Shown here: one piece after another, positions 14,406 through 24,400 of the stretch | How positions within the stretch are numbered: position 1 is the first letter of the stretch | Layout of the letters: each line of letters begins with the position of its first letter | Assembly (NCBI RefSeq): GCF_000524195.1 | Contig: NW_020170405.1 | Coordinates: 49,266 to 113,265 of the forward strand | Length of the DNA stretch: 64,000 bases | Direction of reading: 5' to 3' | Origin: Echinococcus granulosus | Lineage: Eukaryota; Platyhelminthes; Cestoda; Cyclophyllidea; Taeniidae | The notes under the pieces: generated by a model | The model's database searches: none | What the model was told of the DNA's origin: nothing | What the model saw: only the letters and a program-made list of their open reading frames with translations | Program-made: the position numbers and the translations under genes

Positions 14406-17400
14406 TCATGGGGAGGGTGGATTCAGCTGTTGGTGGGCATACCAGAAGTACTCATGATGGTACTCCTGTGCCTCGTTTTCTGAGGCACCACCAGAAGCAC
14501 TGTCAGTAGAACTGGGGGTAGAGACCACAGGCTGGGTAGCCATGGTCTTTTTTGAGGGAGAGAATGAGAAGACTGGGGTGTCATTGTTGACCACTCGAGT
14601 GGGCTGATAAGGATTCGAGATGAGACGACAGGCGGGGGCTCGTTGAATGCGACGTCCATTGCCGTTGTAGCCTGCGGAGACGGAACGCAGAGGACGTGAA
14701 AGGGAGTCGTGGCCGTTCTGCTCCATAGCGGTCGCATTGGGTGTATAGGGCTGGCGCGGAGGTGTAACGGTGGAGGAGGGAGAGGAGGATGGGGGCAGGA
14801 TGGATGGGCGCTGATGAGAGGAGCGGGGTTCGGTGTAGTAGGTAAGTGGTGGCGAAGGCGCCGTTTGTGGCACTTGCTGTTGCTGCTGATTGAGGCTGTT
14901 CAGATAGGCCTGCAAAGTGGTAGTATTGGTTGTGCTATGGCCGCAAGGAGAGTCGCCCGCGTCCCCACCAATATCGTTGGTGCCAAGGCGGGGGTAAAAA
15001 GCGTTCCGACGCACGTCCACCGCCACTGGTGGTACCATTTCAGATGCCTCCGGGTGCTTTCGACCCGAGGAAACGCGCGGACGGCTCCGGTTGCGCAGTA
15101 TCACATTCTCAGGACTATCACCACCACCTTTAAAATAGAATAGTGAATACACTGCTTTGAGTAATGAATAACACGTTTAACTCTGGACAGATGACTATTT
15201 TTTATGGTAATTAACAGCACCAGGTTTTCAACATCTGAGAAGGATTAAATAAATGAGATAAAGTATCCAATTTCAAAAATCCGAATAATTTAAAACGTTA
15301 CCGTTATGCATGCGTACAATGTGTAAAAAGCACTGATAATTTTTACGACTACAAAATGAAAAAGGGGCTCTTCACTGTTCGCCCAAATAATCTAACTAAC
15401 GCGTTTCAGAAGGAAACCACAACTTTTGATGAAGGAACGGAATATAGTCAAAAACAAGCGTGGCTTTGATACACAGACACAAGCAGGATGGCACGGCGTA
15501 ACACAGCACTTCGAAGTCAATTGGAGATGAAGGCGAAACAGGGCGATATTAACAGCCGCAACAACAAGGCTATTGTTAGAGGTAACTATGGTTTAATTTC
15601 ACACATCTCAATTCAGCGGAAAAGAACTTCCTAGGGAGACTCTAATGACTAATAGGCAGAAGTGTGCAATGCCACTAGCAAGATGATAAATGATTTCGTG
15701 CAGTTTGGTGGCACATTGTGGATGTAGTGTAACGAGACTTCCTCCTTCCCACTCCACAATCAAATTGCACGTGTGAATACATGCCTGCTGTGGCCCCTAA
15801 GTGACCACATGGTTGCACACTAGAAGAAACTGGGAGGTTTAAGAAAGCGTTGCATTCTAAACAAGACCTGAGGTGTAATTCAGTATGTGTAGTGTTGTTT
15901 TTTCGATAATAGCAATATTTCTAGAGAATACATTGAATTTTGCGACTATCAGACCGTCAAAGATTGGAAAATAATGTGCAGGATTTAAAACAAAACCAAT
16001 CATACTACTAGCAAGTGTAGCTTGCAAAGAATTTGGCACTCTACGATCCAAAAGTAGGGAGTAAATGCGATTATACCATAAGTAGCTCAACCACAGGATG
16101 CTAAAAATAGATGGTCAAAAGAACCGATCGTAGGTCCGCCACAAATGTGCAAATTCGGGTGTAGAAAACTGATACCACCCAAAACCCTTAAACAGCTGAA
16201 GAATCCTACTCCGGCAAAGAACGAACTCACCGGAAGAGTTAAAACCGACCACGCCGGGTCTTTCGATAGCATTCAAAAGTGGCGGCGGAGTCGGAGAGGC
16301 GTGACGGTGGGATGAGGCGCCAGGCGGTGGAAGAGTCTGCGACCTCACAGAATTGTATACCAGAGGCTTTTGCCAGTTAGGATGTATGCAGTCCTTCCGG
16401 AGCAGGTGAGCTGGCGGATCAAATAGAAGAGGAGCGGGACTGCGCCGAGTCAGTGAGGTCTCACGCTGATTACTCCGACGTGCATCGATTTCGGAGTCTA
16501 ACCAGCTGCGATTTCCGTCAGGACTAAGAGTGACGGTGGAGGATGATGGGGAGATGGGGGTGTGGCGACCCTCATTGTGGTTACCAGTAGGATTTAATCG
16601 GACGGTGCGATACCAATCACCAACATCGAACGGCTCCCGGTTGTAGGTGAGAAAGAGGTTGGTCTTACGAAGTGCTCCATACTTGGGACGTTGGACGTAA
16701 TCTTTGATCAAGCTAAATATCGAATGACAAAGTAGGGCAAGCTGTCACAGTGTCATTTCCACCAATCCAGATTGTGAAAAAAAATAAAGATTTCAGTTGA
16801 ACTAATCATACTCTATGGAGTAAACAACTCCAGTTGAATTCCTAAGTTTTTGCACACTTCAATATTTACTTTGGCAAGGGGAAAGCAACCGGATGGTAGC
16901 CAAAAATACACCAAGTATCATCGTAGAAAATCAAATAAGGGAAACAATAGAATCTGAACTGGCAAAATGAACACGCCACTACCAAGCGTCAAATCCACTT
17001 ACCACCTGTCCACAAAAGAACAAAAGTCAGCTGAATAGCGCCCATCATTTGGAAGCTTAGGTGGCGGTTCTTCAATGATTTTACTGAGAATGGCAAATTC
17101 AAATTGGGAACCTTTGTACGGGAAAGACTTAAGGGCAAGTTCGACTAACGATATTCCGAGAGACCATATATCAGCACGAACGTCATATTTGAATTTTTCT
17201 AGCCTTTCCGGTGCCATATAGCCTATACAGCCGAGCTGATTGGAATTCGCAATAGAATCTTTAAGTTGTCCACTTATTCCGAAATCACATAATTTAATAT
17301 CGCCGGTAGAGCTCAAGAGCATATTTGATGGTTTGACATCTAGAACCAAAGTGCATAAGAAATAGAGCATACCTCGGTGCATCATGTTATGCTCTCTCTT

Positions 17401-18218
17401 GAGGTAATCCAAAGCTTTTACAATCTATGAGGATAAGATCGTAAAAAAAAACATACCGAAACCGCAATTTTGCCAAGAACATACTCGGGAAACGGTTCAG
17501 CAGTGTCCCGCATGAGGTTATCAAGAGATGTTGACATAACTTCCATGCAAATCCACACCTCAGACTTAAAAGCATAGATAGCACCTCCACTAGCTTACCA
17601 TAGAGAAGAATATTCCCACACATTTGACGATATTGGGACAGCCAACACATTTTGTAACAACGTCCAAATCCATCATAATTCTTTTGTTTTCCACAGCACA
17701 GGTCGATGACACATGCATTTGTTTGACAGCCATGACAAGATCCTTTCTTACTTTATGTCGCATTTTTTTAACTACCCCGCAAGTTCCAGCACCAAGTTGA
17801 CCCTCGTCGATAAAGTCATCTTTGGTTGCGGTAATCCTCTAGGCGATTAATGTATAGGAGCAGCAAACCTCAAAATTGTAGCAGAGATCACCACTTTTTT
17901 TGAGAAGGATTTCCTTGAGTTGGTTAAATTCGATATGCTCCGAAGGAGGTGGGGTTGACACATCTGGAGGACGACGCCCGTGGTATGGAGTCGCCGAAGC
18001 AGGACGGCGTAAAATCACTATTCTATTAAATAACAAAAAAGTAGCGTACGCTCAGTTGGTCGTTGACACTTTTGTGGGGTTCGACGTGATGCTTCAACAA
18101 CACTGTTAATCACGTCTTGCGGTGCTAGACGAACCAAGTTCATCGAGAGCTCTCCAAGACAAATACGAAAGCAGTGCCAATGCAGTGAAAGGGACCAAAC
18201 AACTTCAAACGGGTCCAT
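14406..18218 (-). CDS. MAP2K7: MAP kinase kinase 7 (hemipterous)-like, with long C-terminal tail
   Basis: Eight minus-strand exons join in phase: 18050-18218, 17869-18017, 17599-17838, 17457-17564, 17373-17424, 17003-17339, 16231-16712, 14406-15127, giving about 752 residues. MKK7 kinases phosphorylate JNK on Thr and Tyr. Visible motifs: glycine loop GAGTCG (about 122-127), AVK lysine (about 145), MKK7-like MMDLDVV, HRDVKPSN (about 238-245, split by a 33-nt intron), DFG (258-260), activation loop DSIANS with Ser at about 268 and 272, MAPE (281-284), RADIWSLGISLVELA and DYVQRPKY. The MKK7 match is closer than to MKK3/6 or MKK4. After the kinase domain (about 115-370) comes a tail of about 380 residues rich in Pro, Ser, Gln and Asn, including a QQQQQ run; human MKK7 has only some 419 residues in all. 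Five introns are only 30-34 nt. The start is uncertain: the ATG at 18218 lies 5 nt after an AG, and another Met is available inside the first exon. Divergent neighbour: DDX6. Confidence 0.9.
15128..16230. other. Intron within the MKK7-like tail
   Basis: On the minus strand it starts gtgagt (rc of 16225-16230) and ends ttttaaag (rc of 15128-15135). It is by far the longest of this gene's introns besides the 290-nt one at 16713-17002. Nothing conserved is seen inside. Confidence 0.7.
17839..17868 (-). other. 30-nt intron in MKK7-like gene
   Basis: Minus-strand sequence begins gtttgctg and ends cgcctag. It falls in phase 0 between a Glu codon and AGG ATT ACC. Reading through gives an in-frame TAG at its last three bases, so removal is needed to reach the kinase domain. 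Among the smallest spliceosomal introns one could expect in an animal. Confidence 0.75.
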
Positions 18219-19213
18219 GAAACCTAAACATGCTAAAGGATAATACTATTCCACCACTAGAAATCACATAAAATCCAAAGCTGATTATTTTAAAATTCCT
18301 TCATGTAAACCAACCTTGTAGGTTACAGCGGAAGCAAGGATAATCTCACATATTTGAAAAACTAACTTAATTCCTTTGAAAGTGAATCGCTCTGTAAGCT
18401 AAATACCAACACTTTATAAAGCACACCATGCGGTATTCAGCTACTGTGGCCATGAAGGCCCACCGCTTAGAATAACCCTTTTATATAATCTTTAGATCCG
18501 ATTCGATGATATTGATGTGATTTAGCGAAAGTTACTGACAATACACATTTTTTGCGTCAGTGTAAGTGATATCACAAAATAAAGACATGCACAAATTTCG
18601 CCCAACTGGCTGCAAGTTCCATTAAAACAGCAGACCTTCCAGATGCTGTTTTATTTGATTTTTTGTGGAATCACACAATGCTGCCCCTTGTGTGCGTAAG
18701 ACCGAAAAATCTGTTATAAATTGTTAGATCCGGCAAAGATATGGTGGCAGCCATTACTAACATTTGGCTCTGAATGCTAAAGTGCACCATAAATTAACCC
18801 TTATGCCCTAATACATAAGAACCATTTAAATATTTTTAGGTGCAGTTATTAATCATAACGTTTGTAAGGATAGGAGTGCACTGAAGTGCTTTGGTTAATT
18901 TTTCACAAATACCTAGTGGTAATCAGGTGCATTGTTTGTTTAAGGTGGCCTGCTAGTCAACAAATTGGCTTGGTAACGTTTCCTTTTCTGCACTTCAGGT
19001 AGGGCTTTCATGCGTCAAATGCGTTACTTTGTCCAATATTCTGTTAGTTTTTCCGCGAACTTGTTTTGTTTTAGTGTTGCAGGTTGTAGCTGACCCACTG
19101 TTTTTACTCTTGAGGTTTCTAAGAGGCAGTATCTTAACATAGATGCCACAAATGCATCTGATTGCTAAGATATTTAATAGAATATCGGAATTTATTCAAC
19201 GAATTATCTCTTT
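18219..19213. promoter_or_regulatory. Divergent intergenic region between MKK7-like and DDX6
   Basis: About 1 kb separates the start of the minus-strand kinase from the start of the plus-strand helicase, so both 5' ends and any shared promoter must lie here. The sequence is AT-rich; I see no clear CpG-rich core or conserved site. Pyrimidine-rich AG sites sit just upstream of both starts. Confidence 0.35.
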
Positions 19214-19215
19214 AG
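19205..19215 (+). promoter_or_regulatory. Candidate trans-splice or 5' UTR acceptor before DDX6
   Basis: The tract tatctctttag ends 4 nt before the DDX6 start codon. In flatworms such an acceptor so close to the ATG often receives the spliced leader, but an ordinary 5' UTR intron would look the same. Confidence 0.35.
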
Positions 19216-19219
19216 GATA

Positions 19220-20653
19220 ATGGCACTCAACACTCAGTCAACTGAGAAGTCAGCTCCTCTCGTACTTCCTCCCAAGGATGAGAGACTAAAAACCATTGAT
19301 GTTATGTCCATAAAGGGCAATTCTTTTGAAGATTTCTGCTTGAAAAGAGATCTACTTAAAGGGATATATGAAAAGGGATGGTCTACTCCGTCGCCAGTAC
19401 AAGAAAGCAGCATACCAATGGCTCTTTCTGGGCGTGACATACTGGCCCGAGCGAAGAACGGGACTGGAAAAACTGGAGCATACTTGGTGCCAATTCTTGA
19501 GCGTATTGACGCTAGCGTTAACAAACTTCAAGCTCTCATTCTCGTTCCTACTCGTGAGTTGGCTCTACAAACTAGCCAAATCGCCACGGAAGTGTCGAAG
19601 TACCTCGGAATTAAAATTATGGTCACGACTGGAGGCACAAATCTTGCTGATGATCTTGCGCGTCTAGATGGCGCCGTACATTGCTTGATAGCGACTCCTG
19701 GTCGCATAATAGATTTCCTTAACCGCTCTATATTAAAAATGGAACAATGCAGTACTCTTGTCCTCGACGAAGCAGATAAACTATTGTCTTCTGGATTTAA
19801 TGTAATTTCCTCGTAATTCCTAGTTTTTGTGTAGGAAACGATTCCTGATGTCATTAAAAATCTCCCCGAAGATAGGCAGATTATGCTGTATTCGGCAACA
19901 TTCCCTCTGTCTGTGCAGTCATTTACCAAGGCTCATTTAAAAAATCCCTATGAAATCAATCTGATGGAAGAATTAACACTGAAGGGTGTAACACAGTTTT
20001 ATGCTTACGTTCAGGAAAAGCATAAGGCAAGTTGTTGTGCTTATTTTCACCCTGTTGTGTAGGTTCATTGTTTGAATACACTTTTTTCCAAACTTCAAAT
20101 CAATCAGGCGATCATATTCTGTAACACAGCACAACGCGTTGAATTACTGGCAAAGAAGGTGACTGAGCTAGGCTACTCATGCTACTATATTCATGCAAGA
20201 ATGCCTCAACACTATCGAAATCGTGTCTTTCATGATTTTCGCGCTGGTCACTGCCGAAACCTCGTGTGTACTGATCTGTTTACTCGCGGCATTGATATTC
20301 CTTCCGTTAACGTTGTGATCAATTTTGACTTTCCGAAATATGCAGAAACATATCTTCACCGTATTGGACGCTCTGGGAGATTCGGACATCTTGGTGTTGC
20401 TATAAATCTTATTACTCATGATGACTGCTATCACCTTAAGGTTATAGAAAACCAGTTGCGCACGGAAATCAAAGCCATTCCCAAGGATATAGACAAGCGC
20501 CTTTATGTCTCAGAATACCAGAATGTTTCCAGTCTGGACGAAGAAACACGCAGAGCTCTCTCCATGGGTCTGGGAATCCCGGAAGAAACTCATGAACAGG
20601 TCCTTTCAGGGACCGTTAGTACGATGCCCATTGAAGTTGAAAATAAGGCATAA
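19220..20653 (+). CDS. DDX6: ATP-dependent RNA helicase DDX6/Me31B/Dhh1
   Basis: Exons 19220-19801, 19835-20026 and 20063-20653 give 454 residues, close to the family's usual length. DDX6 represses translation and promotes decapping in P-bodies, and binds CCR4-NOT, PatL1, EDC3 and 4E-T. All helicase motifs are visible: Q motif (upstream Phe at 36, Gln at 61), motif [10 protein letters not shown] (78-86), PTREL (110-114), TPGR (159-162), DEAD (183-186), SAT (214-216), RGIDI (333-337) and HRIGRSGR (357-364). The stretch [20 protein letters not shown] is typical of DDX6 and not of eIF4A or other DEAD-box enzymes. Intron 1 is 33 nt (GT-AG); intron 2 is 36 nt with a GC donor. The short N- and C-terminal tails lack the Gln-rich extension of vertebrate DDX6. 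The start is the first ATG after a pyrimidine-rich AG. An AATAAA lies 190 nt after the stop. Confidence 0.97.
20027..20062 (+). other. 36-nt GC-AG intron in DDX6
   Basis: It begins gcaagttg and ends gttgtgtag. Only this GC donor keeps the conserved frame (EKHK joined to VHCLNTLF); using the GT three bases further on shifts the frame. The rest of the donor (AAG|GCAAGT) matches the known consensus of GC-AG introns. Confidence 0.85.
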
Positions 20654-20842
20654 ATGGGTTCCGCGTTCCTCCAAAGCGTCAAACATTTGCCAAAAGTTGT
20701 TGCATTTACTTTCAGTTTGGAGATTTATTTTTTGACTTACCTTTTTGTAACTTGGAGATACCCCTTTACAGCTTTACGTTTGCATTTACTACACACACTC
20801 ACCTACTCTAGAGACTTTTGTCTGTTATTTTCCGTTTGTGTT

Positions 20843-20848
20843 AATAAA
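20843..20848 (+). terminator. Polyadenylation signal of DDX6
   Basis: Canonical AATAAA about 190 nt after the DDX6 stop codon and about 640 nt before the VPS41 start. Confidence 0.6.
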
Positions 20849-21481
20849 ATTGTTACTCGAATCCTATCTTTTCTGCCATAATAGTACTGATACGCTTTGC
20901 TTATCCACGTGAAGGTGGATGAAGTTCCCCTTGATCGCTATTGAACGTGGCTAAATTGGCGTGCCTTGGGTCTACGTCTTAGTTGGGATTGTGAATATTC
21001 AAGAAATCTCGAGCTTATTTGTATCATATTCATACAATGGTTGGTGATCTGGGTGATGTCATTCGAGCTTAGACATGATTGCGATTGGGTTTGGTTGAAA
21101 AGGTTTATTATCGACTGGTGCATCACTGGCTGTGCTGTGGATTTTCCTGGTCCCTCGCCGTGTCATTGCACACAAGGAAACCGGTGGACATTTTTCGGTT
21201 AATCACACTCAAGTTAATGCGGCGAGTTTGATTACAATTATACATGATATTTTACGCTATCTGGTGAACTACAGTAGTGCTGGCATAAATTTATATCCGT
21301 GCATGGTTTTAAGGCGTATGACCTAAACGCGTTTTTAGTTTTACAGGGATAAAAAGCGTCCATCTGCTTAATCATGCTTTGGATTCTCTCCTCAAATTTT
21401 AGGGGTTTGTAAACGTAGTCGTTTGAACTGCGCATATTACCATTTCAAAGGTACTGAATGGGTCCCATAAGTCTTTCATTA

Positions 21482-21489
21482 CCTTCTAG
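21482..21489 (+). promoter_or_regulatory. Acceptor directly abutting the VPS41 start codon
   Basis: The pyrimidine-rich tract ccttctag ends immediately before the ATG. This fits spliced-leader addition at the start codon, known in flatworms. It could also be the end of a 5' UTR intron. Confidence 0.4.
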
Positions 21490-24400
21490 ATGGCCGAGAC
21501 CGGTGTTGAAGCGGAGTTTGCTCTTGAGGAACCCAGTTTAAGATATCATCGACTGGAGAATGATTTGCCGGGAAGCCTTGCAAAGACTGAGATCACCACC
21601 GTTGCCGCCCACTGGAAGGTACCCTATAAATTTCCAACGTTTACTCGTTTCTCCTCGTCTGCACTCATCACACTTTCCCATCCTTAGTTCATCGTTTTGG
21701 GCCACAAGGATGGAACTGTGAACATCTTTGATCACCTCGGAAATCTCATTCAAAATGGATCATACAAGAAGGTAATACTGTTTATTTAAATGTCACTTGC
21801 TCCACCTGCCTCTTTCACTCAGTTCTCCTTTTTTTTAGCATTTCCGTCCAATCAACCAAATCAGCATATCAGACGATGACAACTTTGTTGCCAGCTGTGC
21901 CGACGATGGTTTCGTAGGTTCATTCCTGTTCACCTTCTCATCCAATTCAGGTGTTCATCTATAGCCTATTGGAACCAGAACACAGCGAATTAATTAACCT
22001 CAGTCGCCCTGTTAAAGCGATGGCTATTTCTCCGATATATTCAAAAACAAGAAAACTTATTACTGGTGGAAAATCTGTGGGTTTTGTTTTTTTGTCAGCT
22101 TCAATATCTCATACACGAATCACCCCTTTCGTTTGTTGTACTGTTTTCCGAACTTCTTCTGACGTTTATAAAAACCTGGGGTCTTGTACAACTACTGTCA
22201 ACGGAGCCTTCGATTGTTCGAGTTTGCGTGAACTATTTAGTGCTTAGATCGGCACTAAATGATTCCTGCCTAATACGGACTCTGCTGATAAATTAGGACT
22301 AAACGTTGATTCATTTTCGGCCCTATTATACCGTAACTCAGGATTAAATATAATTCGGGTGTCAATTAGCCGTAGAACCAAGGAATCGTGCATTATAGGT
22401 GGTAAGTTCATTTTTGAATATGGTTTTCACTAAAAATTGCTCCACCAAAGGAGACTTCTGGGGTTGCATTTTATCTCATTTCTGCTAGCGACTCACCAAT
22501 CAGTTCTTGTAAAGGTGTCTCCCCGTTTTGTTCTCAAATAACGGATTTGGCTTTAAGTAAACGGTAGAAATGGATACTGCCGCATTTCATTTTCAAGTTA
22601 CAGAAATGTTGAGCAATCAAAGATTTTATTAATGCTTTGCCGCTTAAATGGACATAGGTATTCGAGGAATTACACCTCATGGTTTTATGGAAACTTTTGA
22701 AGCATAAATAACGATTCCAGATCGCAGCTGCGATTAATGATTTGGGAAAAGGCAGATTCTCGTCAAATTATTTCTAGTCAAGCTCTCCTCCCCACTGATG
22801 GACTTGTATTTGATGAGATTTTCATCGCTACTTTTTTTTTCCACTAGGTGACTCTTCATTCTCGTGGTGCCTTCGGCCGCCGCACGTCGGATCAGCTCTA
22901 CGTTCCACCGGGAGGGGTGCAGACTATGGCCTGGCGTGGCAACGTCCTTATCTGGGCCGACGATGCTGTGCGTCCACCTTGTCCCCTCACCTATAAATTC
23001 CTCCAAGATAACCCATTTTTTCATTCGCCTACAGGCGGTACGTGTCTATAGCGTGCGTAGAAGGCAACTCATTAACTACATCCCCAAATTCCCGAATAAT
23101 TTGGAGTAAGTTCTGCCTCCTAACATCGTCATGACTGAATTGTCTTTAAGGTGCTCTCTGATAATTGCTTACTTGAGTTGTGACTTATTCATAAATCCCC
23201 GTTTTATTCGGTGAATGGTAGCTGCACGAGTCAAGACAAACCTTGCTACACCTTCCGACGACTGTTTATACTGATGTTCTCGAATGCAATTCAACAGCCT
23301 TAAGCGTGGGCTGCTGGCGAACAGCGTTCGCCTCGCCGACGACTGATCCGTCTGTCTGGTTAAGTGCTACTCAGTGAGGCTGTCGTTGAGTGGAAAACCT
23401 CGTCAAGTTTTATAACTCTACAATCTGAAATTATTACTTTCCGCACTTGGATACTTATGGAATTCTAACAAACGAGAAGTTGGCTACATTAATTATTTAT
23501 TAGCCCATTAAATTTCGGGATTGATTGTTCTTATCCCTGTTCACTAGATTAATTGGAACCGTCGGTTTTAATTGAGTCCTCCGGCACATTCGTCCACTTA
23601 TCTCAATACCTAACTACAACTTGGAAAATCTTAATACGACTGAAAAATCCTAGAGCATCCTTTTTTACTTCGTCTTCATTGGTGAATCCGCATGCTTCAA
23701 CTGTTTTACGCTCGTTTTGAATTCCAAGTGAAGTGGTGTACTCCGGTTTCACCACACGTGATGATGCGACCCCGAGAACTCTTTTCCTTCTTGTCAAAAC
23801 GTTCTTTCAATTTAGTGCGCTGTTTAACTGTTCAGTAAGGGTCTAGACCAGACTGCTGTATTGGTACCAAGCGTGATTTGGCTATCAAAATTTCATATTT
23901 TTGTGAGTGATTACGTTCTCTGTTTCCACAATAAGGTTGACCTATTGTGCAATTTTTTTACACGAAAGAATTTGCGTGGATCAAGCACTAGAGATCAGGC
24001 AGGAACTTCATGCTCTGGATGAATATTTTCAGCGCTGATGCGGTGGACTAGGAACCACTACGACCGATATCGCTACTGACGTACAGATTTGCAGCTCCTT
24101 ATTGCCTTAATGCAGTTTAAATGTCTTACTGCTGAGCGTCACAAGCACCAGGCTGCGCTGGAGGTCTTAATTAGACACGAGTACTTACCTCCAGGTTTTA
24201 AGCGGGTTCCTCGTTTACCACAGCCCGTTTCGGGTATACGCACCGCCACAGTTGCCTCCCATCTCAATTAAGGATATCTGGACTGGATTGACGGACATCT
24301 TTGATGTCATTCGAATGTTTTGCCCTGTATTAAATTATTTATTAAAACCGAGTCTAGTTTGTAACGGGTCAGCCTAAGAATACTTCGACTGGTCACTATT

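Noticed and set aside
14709..15143. 144-codon plus-strand open frame
   Set aside because: Shadow of the GC-richer last exon of the MKK7-like gene on the minus strand, which joins in phase to the kinase.
24089..24271. 60-codon frame in a VPS41 intron, considered as a retroelement remnant
   Set aside because: No reverse transcriptase, integrase or repeat-border motif can be identified, and the flanking VPS41 exons join without it.
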